A stretch of DNA of 64,000 nucleotides from Colius striatus (Eukaryota > Chordata > Aves > Coliiformes > Coliidae): contig NC_084773.1 of assembly GCF_028858725.1 (NCBI RefSeq), positions 5,384,350 through 5,448,349 on the forward strand. Direction: 5' to 3'. Made by a program: the position numbers and the translations under genes. The first letter of the stretch is position 1; each line of letters begins with the position of its first letter. Shown here one piece after another: positions 10,436 through 28,217 of the stretch. The notes under the pieces are model-generated. The model made no database searches. It was not told the DNA's origin and saw only the letters and a list, made by a program, of their open reading frames with translations.

Positions 10436-12647
10436 CTGAGACTCACAGGACACTCAGTGCTGCCTCAAGCCACCTTGGCTAAGCACCAGCTGACCACAGT
10501 CAGTGGATTCTTCTCAAAGCAGCACAAAAACAGGGCTGGTTTGCAGCTCTTCTGATCTAGAAAAAGAGGCAAGAATACAGCTGAATCTCTCAGGCTATCA
10601 AGCCACAGATTCCCCTCTGACAGAACATAGACTGCTTGCCCTAATCCCAGCCTACAGGCACAAAACCAATTACTTAGACTTTAAGATTAACAAAGGATTA
10701 CCCCAAGAAGAGACTCAAATGACAGCTAACCATCTTTTCCACTGCAATCCATTTCTTCCCAGAGCTGCCCATCTCTACAGGCCAGAGTTACCAGGAGGCC
10801 AGCCCATGCCTGTGGCAGGGTAGAAGCGAGAGTGCCTACACACAGACACAGCACTCCTGCCTGTCCTCAGGCCCAGAAAGCCATAGAGACACCAACCTTT
10901 GGCTCTGTCCCTGGCTCTTCACCCCGTGGGTCGGTCACCTTGGCTCCCTGTAGGAAGATCTTCAGTATCTCCTAGATTTTTTTATTCCTCTCTCTGCTAA
11001 TAAACCTCAAGTCCTAGGCTAATGGTTGTGCTCATAGAAGACCTTGATTCCATGGGCCAAGGGTCTTCCACACTGTCACTGTCCTCAGAGAGCAGAGAAG
11101 GGAACACACGGTAGCTGAGCTACTATGAGTAGAGAAGGGAGAAAAAGCTCACAAGGTACAACTAGAAGGAAGAGAAACACTTGAAAGATGCAAAAGCCAG
11201 AAAAGGCAAACCCTGCCAGAGAGAAATCAGTCTCTTAAAGGAGAGAGCAAGCACAGCCAGATAGAGATGGAAGAAAAACTGCAGGAGACAAAGGAGATGA
11301 AACTTTACAAAACAGCTGCTGCATATCACACTTGGAACTGTGTGAGACAAACAGAACAACCACCCCACTTTCCTGCTGTGATCCATCAGAAATGAGGGAC
11401 ACCCTTCCTCTGACTCACAGTCCCTGGAGACACTGTGGTTTTCCCTCAGCACCCATTCCCATTCCTCTGTTGACGGCTGCTTTTCATCACTGTCTCAGAG
11501 AGGCAACAACCACCCCTCCTCCAATTCGTCTGGAAAACCACCACACAAGGAACTAACTACCTCTCCTGAGCAGGCAGCAGCAGACAGGGTGGATGGCTCT
11601 GCTCTGTAGGAGTGCTGCTGAAGGGAGATCCGGGGAAGTTGGGCCAGTTCCCACCTGGGCAGATGCTGGCACTGAACCACTGCAGCAGCCCTGGACCCTC
11701 CGCACAGGGCACCTGTGTAAGCAGCAGCATGGGGCCTGCCCTGCTCCTGCTGCACAGTGAAACTGTGGGAAGAGTCAGTCCTCCACTGCCCTCCTTCACA
11801 AAACCAAATCAAACAGATCTCAGGGAAGCAGCAGAGGGGATACCCTGCAGCAAAGATCTCATGAGCGGATTACCTGCTACCTCAAAGGGGTGAGTACTCT
11901 AAGAGCCCAAGGATCCCCTTCTTACCACTTTCATTAACCCCAGAGGAAAAATAAGCAGCTCCTATGCTTGCTTTTATGTAAGCAGTTTGACAGCTACAGT
12001 CTTTACCTGAGCAGCTCCAACTCATAAGCCCTGCTATGGGGACACTGCCCAAGAGGAACACTAAAACATTAACCATTAGTATTGCTAGGGAGGCAGATAA
12101 GACTTTAATTGACCACTACTGTCATTATTAATAATGACGAGTTTAGCTACCGATGGGACGTCCCTGCACGCTACTTCTTGGTGCCAACAGCTGTTTGCAC
12201 ACAGATAGGGAGCAGATTTGTTTTTCCCTTTCAGTTCTGCGGCTGGGCCCGTTGGGCTGGGCTCCCCGCGGACCGCAGCGCAGCGCGCATCCCGCGGGCG
12301 GGCGGCGGCGCGGCCTGTCCCGCTCCCGGCCCCTGCCTCACGCTGCGTGCCGCGCCCACGGCCCCGGCGGGCGCTGGGGCTCGCGCCGTACGAGCCGAAC
12401 CTTTCTGCTGCTGGGTGAGGCGGACGGGCCGTCCCTGCCTGTACCTGGGGAGGGGACACAGGGCCCCACGCGCAGCCGGGCAGCTGCCCACCCACGCCTC
12501 GCTTCAGGGGCCGGGCGGCTCTGCCGCGGTAACCGAGCCCCACAGAACAGCTCCAGGCCCGGAGACTTTCCGTCTGTCCCGGCCTTCGCTGCCCATGCTG
12601 GCAGCGTCCCCGCTCGGCTGGCGGGCCGGGTCCCTCAGAAGCCTCAC
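10436..12647 (-). other. HEMK1: HEMK1 intron 1
   Basis: Spans from the CpG-island donor to the acceptor before the first coding exon. No repeat or coding element was recognised. GC content rises towards the island. Confidence 0.6.
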
Positions 12648-12740
12648 CTCAAGGCGGCCGCTGCTGCCGGGGCTGGAGGCGCGGCCGCGGGGCCCGGGCC
12701 CGTGTGCAGGCGCCACCCGCGCAGCCCAGCGCTGAGGGGC
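12648..12740 (-). other. HEMK1: Probable noncoding first exon of HEMK1
   Basis: Inferred from a good minus-strand donor (CTTGAG|GTGAGG) at 12648 inside the CpG island, pointing towards the HEMK1 coding exons. The 5' end is not defined; transcription probably starts somewhere in 12.70-12.82 kb, below the CCAAT pair. No HEMK1 coding sequence was recognised here. Confidence 0.45.
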
Positions 12741-12817
12741 CGCGGGACGGCCGCAGGGAAAGCGGCCGGGGCGCGCGTGCCGCCTCACGGCCGCGGCGTG
12801 AGTGACGGGCGCGGGGG

Positions 12818-12853
12818 CCAATCGCGGGCCGAGCGCCGCGGGCGTCGGCCAAT
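12818..12853. promoter_or_regulatory. Paired CCAAT boxes (candidate NF-Y sites)
   Basis: Two copies of GGCCAATCG, with CCAAT at 12818-12822 and 12849-12853. The 31-bp start-to-start spacing is close to three helical turns. Paired CCAAT boxes with near-integral-turn spacing are common in TATA-less CpG-island promoters bound by NF-Y. Binding here is inferred from the motif only. Confidence 0.6.
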
Positions 12854-12899
12854 CGCCCGGGGCTCCCGGCGGCGGGGCGGGGCCGCCGGCCGTGCGGCG

Positions 12900-13012
12900 G
12901 CACGCGCGGAGCCGAGCGGGCCGGCCCGCCCCCCGCGGGCAGCGCGGCCCCGCGGCCGCCCCAGCGCCAGCGCCGCTCCGGGGGCAGCGGCCGCCTCAGC
13001 GGGGAGCGCTCC
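12900..13012 (+). other. C3orf18: Noncoding first exon of C3orf18 (5' end approximate)
   Basis: The exon ends at a consensus donor, GCTCC|GTAAGTG, with the intron starting at 13013. No C3orf18 coding sequence is found before exon 2, so this is 5' UTR. The start is a guess placed just downstream of the CCAAT pair. Confidence 0.6.
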
Positions 13013-16000
13013 GTAAGTGCCGGCCCCGGCGGGCGGCGGCCGCCCCGGCGCGGGGGGGCGCGGCGCCGGGACGCGGCTGCCTCCGGGGAGGGGCGCGGCG
13101 GCGGCGGCGCGCTGGGCCGCGGGAGCGTCCGGCCGCGCAGCCCCGTTTCGTCTCGTCCCGTCCCGTCCCCCTGGGCTGAGGGCGCAGGCGGGGGCAGCCA
13201 CGGCCTCTGGGCGGCGGCGACGGGCGGGCCGCGGCGACTTGGGCTGTGCCCGACCCCGTGCCCGTCCCAGCCGCCGCGGGGAGGCCCAGCCAGCGGGCGG
13301 CCCCGGCCGGGCCAGGCGCAGCGCTGCGGGTGGCCCGAGCGGCGGGCGCGGGGGCACTGCGGCGGCGAGCGAGCTGCGGCTCGGGACTCGTCCTCGCCGC
13401 CTGGGAGGCGTTTCGGAGCGGGAAGGGCCGTATAACCCGTGATCCGTCTGGAAACTTCTCCCCGGGACGGGGAAGGAGCGAGTCCTCCAGGGAGAGTCCC
13501 CGGGCAGCGGTGGGGTGGCAGTGCCCGGGCGGGCTCAGGGGACGGCGGTTGCTTATGTCTCGGTGTTCTCCCAGCGCGGAGTCGGAGGAGGGGTGAGATG
13601 GCTGAGGGGTGCCGGGGTGGGACGGGACAGCGGGAGGGGGCAGCCCGAGGTGCTCCAGGACGGTGGGCACGCGCGGCTGGGGCTGCCTTGAGCCTGCTCA
13701 GTCCCATGGCAGGTGGAGAGGAAGCACAGTTCACTGCACTGGGAAGTCACATCCCGTAGCCAACACAACCCGGTGCTGCTCGCATTGCTGAATTTACTAG
13801 AGATCCTTTGTCTTGGTGAAGTAATGCAGAAAAAAATACTAGTTATTACTTGTCTTCTGCATCCAGAGACCCCACGTCCCATCTTCATCCCTGTAACACA
13901 AACCTCTGTTCCTGTCATACCCGAGGGGAAAGTGCTGCCCAGACTGATTAAAAGCAGGGCTCAGAAAAGCCACCACTCTCAAGGCAGTGCCTGATAATGA
14001 TGTTCCACATCTCAGAGGTGTTGGCTGCCATGGTGCCTATCAGAGACCAGTTTGGAAGTGCTGGCCTGGGAGAGAAACAAGCATGTTGTTATTCCCAGAC
14101 CCAGCAGAGCCCAGCACAGAGTGGCCCTGTCTGTGTGAGAAGCTCTGTTGGTGCAGGCGATGGAAGACTGCCAGCTTGCAGCAGCTGAGGATCTGGTTCC
14201 TCTTCTGTGCTGTTCTATTTGTGTATGGACTGTGCTGAAAGGTAGTAGGTGTCCCTGACCCTACAGCAGTCATCTGAGACTTGGAGTATGCCCAGCCTGC
14301 GGATCTAACTTCCAGCACCAGGATGACAAGCGGGAAATGTCATCCACTCCCAGCTCTGCCCTCTGCAACCTGGAGCAGAAAGTGCTTGGGAACAGAAATA
14401 CCCTCATCTGGGCCTGGACCAGGTTGTCTGAGTCATATCAGAAACCTTGCCTACAGGATGCTTTCAGAGCTACATCTCTGTGCTTGGAAATCCTTCAGCA
14501 TGGACAAGACCCTGAGAGCATGAGCAAGAGCCCCTATTCCCACTGGCTAATTTTAACCTAACTCTTAACTTTATTCAGCACCACAGTGCCTGGTCCATTC
14601 AAAAGGGGTCTTACCCAAAGGTGTGGCATTGGCTTTGACAGCCAAGTTCTAGTGGTTTTCCAAAACTTAACACCACACTGAGGTGAAAGCCTGACCCATT
14701 TTGTTTCTAAAATTCAGGGGCTGTTTGAGATCTAGAGCCCCTCTTTGCAAAGCCCTTGGGCTTGCCTCACTCCTTTCACTTAGGCTTTTTCTTCTACTTT
14801 TTGTTTCCTTGGTAGTGGCTTTTTGAAAAATGTGAATTATCATCATAGTGAGTTTCCCTGAATAGCACAAATCAATGATTCTGTCTGAGCAGCTGCTTGG
14901 TCTGCGCAGAACCTGCTCAACAGTTCCTTCCCATTCTCTGCTGGGCTGTAGCTGCTGCTGCTGGGACACTCAGATTCCAAATTTGCCATCTTTATGCCCA
15001 AATGTGCACTCACCTGAGCTCTGCCATGGTCTGCAATGGCTGGGGAAGGGCAGCTGCCACATGGTTTGATGGTCAGGGAAGGACACAGTCCCCTTCAGCT
15101 GCAATGAACTCGTGTCTCAGCGTGATAGGTGGGACCCGACCTGAACTGCTATACTCATGTTCTTAACGGATCTTTCTTTTATGAGGAAAGGCTGTGGGGC
15201 CTGGGGCTGCTTAGTCTGGAAAAGGCTGAGTCAGGAGGACAGGGAGACACTTTTTTCTGTAGTGTCCAGTTACAGGACCAGGGGTAATGGACAAAAGCTG
15301 GAACACAAAAAAGTTCCTCTCAAGCACAAGAAAAAACTCTTTCAGTGTTGAGGTGAGGGAGCCCTGGCCCAGGCTGCTCAGGGGGCTTGTGGAGGCTCCA
15401 TCTCTGGAAGTTTTCAAACCCAGCTGGACACATTCCTGTGTGATCTGATTGAGAGGAAGTTGCTTTAGCAGGGTGAGCTCTGGAGATCCTTTCCAGCCCC
15501 CACCATTCTGTGATTCTCCTAGAACCTGATGGGAGTGTGACAGCTCCTGGAGTCTCCCAGGCATTTGAAAGTCCCCCAGCAACTGCTGCTTCACAAAGTT
15601 GTTCACAGGGAGCTGAGAGACAGACTCTGTGGTGTGGTGAGAGGTTTACCTGCTCAGATGCAGCAAGTGCTGTGCAAGTCAAGGTGGCTGTTCAGGCTGC
15701 TGACTGACTGAGCACAGAGTAGCCTGCTGCCCTCTGCCTGGTGTGACTTCTGTGCTTCAGTCAGTGACAGATGTTAATCACACTCCATAATGCAGGTGGG
15801 GACAGCAGACAGGCGTCACAGGAATAGGAACTGCAAGAACCTTGCCTAGAATAGAACAGAGTGGGGCAGAACAATGGCTCATTTCTCTTTGCAGGCACAT
15901 CTTTTTCTCTTCAGAGCTCATTAACCCCTGTGTCCCAGCTGCATTCCAGTCCAGAGATGTAATGTCTGCTAAACTATAGAGAAATTATCAGAGGACTGCT

Positions 16001-16905
16001 ACAGTAGTTCCTGGGCTCAGCACTGCTTGGTCCAGCTGCATTTTGTGGAAGCAATTGCTGAACTAGTGTTATATGCAGTGGTTTTATAAACCAAGTTGTG
16101 CAAATACTTCCCGCAGGATCATCCCGTGGTATTCTGCAACTCCTGATCATTTGCACAATAGAAGCATGAAGCAATTAAAGCCTTTCATGTTTTCAGCATG
16201 AACAGATCTATCAAATTTCACAACTCCAGTCCAAAATTGGACTAATTTTAAAATTAATACTGATGATTAGCAGTGCATGACTAAGCTTGAGTGGGTGCGT
16301 TCATGGGGGACTTGAGAAATACTCCCTGTCTTTAATAGCAGATGGGGGAATTGGTGCAACCCACTGCTTTAAGGAAGCTGCCTTTCCAGGATGAGAGACA
16401 GGGGGAGAATGGATAGTGCAGTGGCTACCACAACAGGGGAGTCCTGCTTTGGGTTCAATAAAAAGCATCCTGAGATGTGGATGCCTCACAGCCAAGTGCC
16501 ATTTTATTGCATGTGATAAACTTCAAGGGATCCACGTAACTTTCCAAATATGAAAGGCAAGGAACAGAAGTTAGAAAATGCTCTGTCTCCCAGGGTGGAT
16601 AGAGGCTACTTATCTTGGTCTGAGGCAGAGTAAAGACAGGGGTTCTGAGGTTGTTCCCATGTAGGTCTGCCAAGTGCCTGCAAGGAGACAAAGCTGAAGC
16701 AGTGAGGGGAGAGCGTGACCCTGACTTCAGGTGACTTCCCATGACTTTAGGGGATCTCAGTACCCCTTAAAATTCTTTTCCTTATTTTGAGTGAGCATCT
16801 GTGAGCTGCTCTCAAAAATTTTACTAGCAAATTGGGAAACCCTGGGGAAGGTTGTGCCTGTCTCCAATTGCTCTGCACTGTTCATTTGTTCTCATTCTTT
16901 CCTAG
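13013..16905 (+). other. C3orf18: C3orf18 intron 1
   Basis: The first 700 bp belong to the CpG island; the rest is ordinary sequence with the CR1 at 15.17-15.52 kb. No coding exon was recognised. Confidence 0.65.
15165..15523 (+). repeat. CR1 LINE 3' end, plus orientation
   Basis: About 360 bp of CR1 in C3orf18 intron 1: the 'ctggaaaaggctgagtcagg' block, 'gtgagggagccctggcccag', 'cccagctggacacattcc', and the terminal 'ccaccattctgtgattct'. Confidence 0.87.
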
Positions 16906-16938
16906 GCAGAAACCAGGGTGGAAATACCATCAGCAACG

Positions 16939-17054
16939 ATGCTCCAGGGTAGGTCTTACATGAGGGGCCTTGATAAGAAGGGCAGCTCTCTGCTTCTGTA
17001 GCTGATGGATAAGGACAATAGCTTGGCCAAAAGAAGCTACCAAGAGCTGGCAGG

Positions 17055-17058
<4 letters not shown>
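16939..17058 (+). promoter_or_regulatory. C3orf18: Two consecutive uORFs in the C3orf18 leader, the second overlapping the start codon
   Basis: uORF1 (16939-17001) encodes 20 residues and ends in TAG. uORF2 (17005-17058) begins 3 nt later and encodes 17 residues (MDKDNSLAKRSYQELAG). Its TGA overlaps the main ATG as ATGA at 17055-17058. This suggests translation by reinitiation or leaky scanning, provided the exon starts at 16906. With the alternative acceptor at 17001 only uORF2 remains. Read directly; the regulatory meaning is inferred. Confidence 0.6.
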
Positions 17059-22314
<5,256 letters not shown>

Positions 22315-23925
22315 CACTCCCTGCCCCTGCTCTGGGCTCGTGCTGACACTGGGGAGGATGGAGCCACCAAAGCAGTGATGTCCCACGAGCATGGCTGATG
22401 TGCTGAGCCCAGCTGGGCACCGCCTTGGTTTGTGTTACAAATGGGTCACAAGCACTGGGAACTTTCATCACTTTGGGGAAGCAAACCCTTGGTGATGGCA
22501 GTGGTGATTTTTTGGTGCATCTGTTACCCCTAAAAGGTCCTGAGCTCCAGTTTCTGGGCTGGTGCTGACTGATAGCATGTACCAAGCTGCATGCTGAGGA
22601 GCAGTGCCTGCTTTGTTGTAGATGAACTCCTCAGAGCACATGTACACTTTAGGTCATGGAAGGAGAAGAGGTACCTGATTCCAAGAGCTCCCCCTTTGGT
22701 TTTGTGCCACCAGACCCCAAGGAAAGTGGTGAATGAGCCTCTCTGTCCAGCGCCCGCAGCCTTGGCAGATCCTGGAGGGGTGACTGGTGGCAAAGCCCCT
22801 TGGAGCAGGGAGAGCTGCCTCCCTCAGCTCAGTGGCAATCTGGGGCATGCCAGGGAAAACACACACCACGGGCTCACACTCCTTGTGGCAGGTGGGCTGC
22901 TGAGAAACATGCTCCTGGGGCGGTGGGGAAGCCTGGGGAGTTCATTGGCTTTGAAAAGTGAAATGGCTGATTACATCATAACTGAGGAAGTAGCTGAATA
23001 TCCCAAGTTAGTGCTGCCATACAGACAGAGGGGAAGCCACACAGCTGGAGACAAGAGGTGTTGATGTCAGTGTCTGGCTATGGGACTCCCTGGCACTGAG
23101 CTGGAAGAATGGTGCTTGGGCCACAGAGAAGAATGGAGTAGAACTGGGGTTCTCATGCCATTTACCCCCTCCTGCCTTGGCTCAGGGAAGTTTTTACAGT
23201 GCAGGGTGTTATCTGGAAGAAAAATTAAACCTCAAAATATTTTCTTTTAAAGAAGGAAACCCACGTACTGGCTCAACACTACAGCAGCCCCATGTCTGCC
23301 CCAGACATGACTCAGCAGCTGGTTCCTACTTCCTTACCTGCCAGGACCTGCAGCAGAGCCTTCTCTTCTTCCTGCTGGAGGAAAGAGAGCTTTATGTTAG
23401 CCTCTGCTCATGTTACCTGCTCATGTAGAAGGTGAGATTAGAGAGGTAAGGCAGGAGTTTGCCTGTAACCCTGAAGCATCTCTCTGCCTATGCCCGCTTC
23501 AGGGCTGCAGGAGAGAGAATGCAAAGGGGCCTTTGGCCACCATGGCACGCTGCAGTGCAGCACCGGGCTGTCCTCTGCAGAGCCTTTTGGTGGCCACCAG
23601 CCCTGAGTGCTGCAGGCCAGCACAGCAGCCAGTGGCCAGCAGTATAAGCTGCTCACAAGCATCAGTGCTCAGCCATGTGTTGATCCCCTCCCTACGTGCA
23701 TTTGTCAGATTGTGTTCCATCCACAGCACTGGTCAAAGGGGAATCAGGGCAAGCCCAAATTTGCATGTAGGTCTAAGAGTAGACTTTATGCAAGGAGACA
23801 TTTCACTGAGTGGCAGTTTAGGTATCATATGCTTTGTTGCAAGTTTGGACCTGCCAATTAGTTTTTGTTTTCCCTAGTATTTCTTACTTTTTTCCTTCCC
23901 CACTGTGAGTTTTTTCCCCATATTC

Positions 23926-23931
23926 ATTAAA
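23926..23931 (+). terminator. Candidate C3orf18 poly(A) signal (ATTAAA)
   Basis: ATTAAA in the 3' flank, 1.6 kb after the stop, followed by a T/G-containing segment. Another ATTAAA lies at 23224-23229, and a canonical AATAAA followed by a GT-rich stretch at 26202-26207. Which is used cannot be told from sequence alone. Confidence 0.25.
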
Positions 23932-26201
23932 TACAGACTTTCCTGGGCATGTGCCACTGGCCCCTGCAGTGCAGTTCCTTACCAGCCTCCCTCCTTCACT
24001 GACACAGCTTTCTTCATGGCACAAAAGCAAGGCCAAGTTGCTTTAATTTTTCAGTATCCCTCTTTCTTTTTATGACCATTGTCTTCTGGGGGTGTATTAG
24101 GGCAAGCAGTGTCAACACCAGTGGAAAAACAGCCCAGCCCCAGCCCCAGGAGAGCTGGCAGGAGGCACTCCCAGGCTGCTGGTTGCTGGTGGTGTTTGCA
24201 CTCCAGGGATACCGTGTTGTTGGAAGGAAGGTGTGTGGGTGCAAATCATCAGTGTGATCTCCCTCAGGTCCTTGGAATTTGGACACTATCTGTGGGTCTT
24301 CCTAGAGGTTATGGGGCTTGACCAGCTGAGAAGCAAATACATCAACCCCCACCCACACACACTTACCATCTCCTGCAGGTGCTCCCTGAGGGAGGCAGAC
24401 ACAGAGAGCTCAGCTTTGTCCCTCCAGCAGCCAGCAGGTCCCTCTCTGCCCAGCTCTCCTGTGCTCTGTGGCTGGGTGGGTGCAGGTGGCAGCAGGTCAC
24501 AGTGGTGTCCTGCAGCCCAGCCTTTCCTCTAGAACTCTGGGATTGGAACTTCAGAGGTTGTTTTAAACTTGATAAAAGGCAGGTAGGTGTAAGCTGAGCT
24601 GTTTCCTCAAACCAACAGGCTACTTTGTGCTCTTTACCCGACTCCATGTGCTGACCAGGCAGCTGCCAAGCAGCATGTCTGCCAGCTCAGGTGCAAAAAC
24701 ACGCACCTTGGTCCACAACGCTGCTGAGATATGACTTCTCTAACAAAGGCACCCGCAGAGGACTTCTCTTTAACCATTCTTCTGGTAATGGTAGGCTTTG
24801 TCCTGTGATGACTACCCTTAGATTAAAGAAGTAGAGGTAATAAGACTAAAAGGATATTATGGGTATTTGCTGGGCTTGTACTGGAGTATTCTTTTAGCTC
24901 AATAGCACCTCCTCACAGTTCCTGGAAGTGTATGTACAATATAGCAGAAGCATTATGATGTAATTTATTTCAAGTGTTTCTGTGTTTCAAGCATTGAAAT
25001 ATAATTATTTACATGAAATCCAGTGTGGTTGTCTTTTTTCTCCCCCCATCCTTTCAATTTTGCACAGAAGCTGCTGGGCCTGTCCTCACTACCTGTAGGT
25101 AATTGGTATGCAGTGAATTCCACCGCTCTTCAAATGAGCAAATGTGAAAAACTTGGAAGGACAAGCTCTCTCTGCAGGGGAGAAGGCTTAGTGCTCCACA
25201 CCATGGAAACTCAGACATCTTCAGGGAGATGGAGAAGGAAGGTGGAGAAACCAAGAAGGCAGGAGCTTCCAGCCTAGCAGCTCCTGGCCATGCAGAGTGC
25301 TCAAAGACACATCCCAACTTGTCTGTTTGCCATATTACCCTTTATCAGCTGAATTCCCGGACAAACTAGGGGTTCATCGCCTCACCTGTGGCTCTGTCCA
25401 CACTGCTGTGAACATGGGGCAGCAGCTCCTCCATAGTGATAGTGAGGGTGTACTTCAGATCCTTCTGCCTCACCTTCTGCCCACAGACCCAAAATTTAGG
25501 ACTAGTTGGGGAAGCTGTCAGATTAGCTGATGAGGCTGTGCACAGGAACAAACTGGTATGAAAAGCTACATAGTTGTATGGCACACAGAACAATGTGTGG
25601 CATGAACAGACTCAGCTGCAAGAGACTTCTGGATGTACACATGATGCAGAATTGGTTTGTGTTCCAGTCAAGCCCGTTGTGGAGTACTGTAAGATACACA
25701 GAGGATGGAATGAGGCACCAATATTTGGGTTTAAGGGCGTGTCAGTTTTCCTCCAGGTGTGATCCCTCACTCATTATCTCTTGTTTTCACATAGATCAGT
25801 GGGTGCTCCCGAGTGACCAAATCTTGGTTTATAATCCCCAAAACCTCAGATAAAGAAAAACTCACCCTGCCTGTTGCCATGCTTGTGTGCTGAGGTCATT
25901 GCATACAGAGGAGGCAAAGCAGAAGCCTGAGGTGCTACATTTCATACCTTTATTAAAAGCAAACTCCAAGGGTAATTTGCAAACTGCCAACACTTTTTGT
26001 GTTTTCAGCAAAACCATTTATGAGAGTCTCAGAAATTTTGACAGACAACAAGCCTCCTCCATCTCCCACGTTTTGGTCCCACTGTAATGACCTCTTATTT
26101 TTAAGTGAGTCAGACCAAAACCATCTGAGCTTAAAACCATTTGCAGTGCATTTGCTTCGGGGTAGGATTTGGCTACACAGAAAAGGCAACTAACTATGGG
26201 A

Positions 26202-26207
26202 AATAAA
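26202..26207 (+). terminator. Candidate distal poly(A) signal (AATAAA)
   Basis: AATAAA is followed directly by tgtggttgtc, a GU-rich element of the kind found downstream of cleavage sites. If it belongs to C3orf18, the 3' UTR would be about 3.9 kb. No other plus-strand gene is recognised nearby. Confidence 0.25.
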
Positions 26208-28198
26208 ATGTGGTTGTCATTTCAAAAAAGAAAATCCAAATAATCCAGCATGAGCTCTCAGGAGCTGTCTGGAATGCTGCCTACCTTTAACAGGCATTGA
26301 CTCTCACTCCAAGTCTCTGCATAAGTATGGAAGCTGAAGCTATGGATTGGGATTTCAACTGCACAGAGTAGCTCCTCATAGTGGGGAATTCTGCTTGTTC
26401 TCTGCAAGCACATTTTTAGGGAGACATTTTTAGGGTATTAAGAGGCTGCAAAGACTAGATGTGTTTTTTTGAGAGAGGAATTATTTTGCATGCATGTCCC
26501 GGAGGAATACTGCTGACCTAAAGCAAATGGATTTATTATCTAGCTGAGGCAGTTTCCATGCCTGTTCTATGCCAACAGGTGAGAAAGGTCTGACTAATGT
26601 CATAAGAAAAGCTTGAGTCTCTTGCAGATGCAATCCCTAATCCATTTCAGAGAAGCTGAAGTTCCAGCCTCACATTTTAGCAGCTATTACTCTCAGGTGA
26701 CAGGGGTTAATTAAATAGGCAGTACAGCCTTGCAAGCAGATACTAAACCTGCCAATTCACCTGAAAATCAGGTAAAATATCTTGGTCTGCCACTGGAGTG
26801 GCCTTTGAATGGAGACATGAACTGCAGCTGACCTTGTGTGTTCACTGAAAAAGAGCAGGTCCCTCACCTGAATTCAGAGGAACACCAGTTGAATCTTCTC
26901 ATGTCACCAGCCATTAGAGATGTGTGTGCAAGATGTCCCACCTGGGTTTACGCACACAGCAAGAGAAGGGGGTCAAACTCTTCCCATACCTGGCAGCACG
27001 CCTCATCCTACGGCATAAGATTTAGGTCAGGCTCTGTGATCTAATCCATTTAATCCTTGATTTCCCTGCTCTGGGGTAGAGGAGGCACAAAGGTTATCTG
27101 TGATGCAGATTTCTGCTGAGACTACCAAACTCCATATACAAGAAACTCCTGCTAGGGCAAACCAGGCAACACACAGAATAAACAGGATCAGGACTCTGAA
27201 CACTACTGAACTCTATAAACTGGATAAAACGACCTATCTGTCTCCAATCAGCCCTACTGCTTAATTCTGCATACATTTTCTTGTGTTAAATAAATACCTG
27301 CTACGGGAACAGACCTCTGATGAAAGGATAATAAATGAGCTCAATATATACTGCTACTGCCTTCCTTTCTGCTATGCACTGCCATAAATTTAAAGCCAAT
27401 TATGTTCTGTTTAAATATTTAACACTGTAAAGCTGGCCAATTTTACATCTTGTCAAAGAGAATCGAAATACCCACTTTGTCCCTTCAGCAGGCAGGCAGA
27501 GCATTCATGAGATAAAAACACCAACAGGACTTCACTGTGTGCAACTGGATATTGGAAACAGCCTCAATTCCTCAGACTTCAGCAACATCATCTCTGACAC
27601 TGAAAGCACAAATCTGCATGCAACATGAAACTGAGAGCAGCCAGGAGCAATCTCAGACCAACTGTCTGCTGCTGTCTCTCCAATCTAAACTCTATCAGCA
27701 AGCTGTTATTTTCATAGCTGCAACACTAGAGGACCCCACATACGCACATTGTGAAGATGCAACTGATTAAAACGGAATCCTGAGGCTCCATGAGGAAGCA
27801 ACTGTTGTGTAACTAGTTCTTTACAGACACTGCTTTGAAGTGATGAAATCCAGTGACTGTGACTAAACTTGTAAACATTATGCACTCAGAGTTGCTATCA
27901 AATTCAAGAGGTGTGCCACCACGCCAAACGCTAGTTATATGAGATGGCCCTGAGCTGATAAACCAGGACAAAAATCCCAGAACCAATCACCAAGACATCA
28001 GGGTGTGAACTTTCCTCTAAGGTAGTCAAAGTTACTGACCACTGCAGCAACAGCACTAGGTGAGCTGGGAATGCCATGAAGGTTATTCTTTCTGAATCAC
28101 TAAAGAAAAGACTCACAGACTCTCTTTTGGATGCGATCTCTATGGGCAACTGAGCAAAACTTCACTCTTGGGACCGCTCCACCAACTTACCAGGGTGG

Positions 28199-28217
28199 TA
28201 TGATATGATATGATATG
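28199..28217 (+). repeat. (TATGA)3.8 pentanucleotide repeat
   Basis: A perfect run of tatga units (19 bp) in the 3' flank of C3orf18. Confidence 0.93.

Larger units (their letters stand above)
12230..13720. promoter_or_regulatory. CpG island, bidirectional HEMK1/C3orf18 promoter
   Basis: About 1.5 kb of very GC-rich, CpG-dense sequence, in sharp contrast to both flanks. A minus-strand donor (12648) and a plus-strand donor (13013) sit on opposite sides of a core near 12.8-12.9 kb, as expected of a divergent promoter. No TATA box is evident. HEMK1 and C3orf18 are also head to head in human. Long open frames here arise from lack of stops in GC-rich DNA and are not taken as genes. Confidence 0.85.

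Noticed and set aside
12085-13759. Long overlapping open frames on both strands (up to about 360 codons), Ala/Arg/Pro/Gly-rich
   Set aside because: They lie in the CpG island, where GC-rich DNA lacks stop codons in all frames. Composition is low-complexity and no family resemblance is seen.
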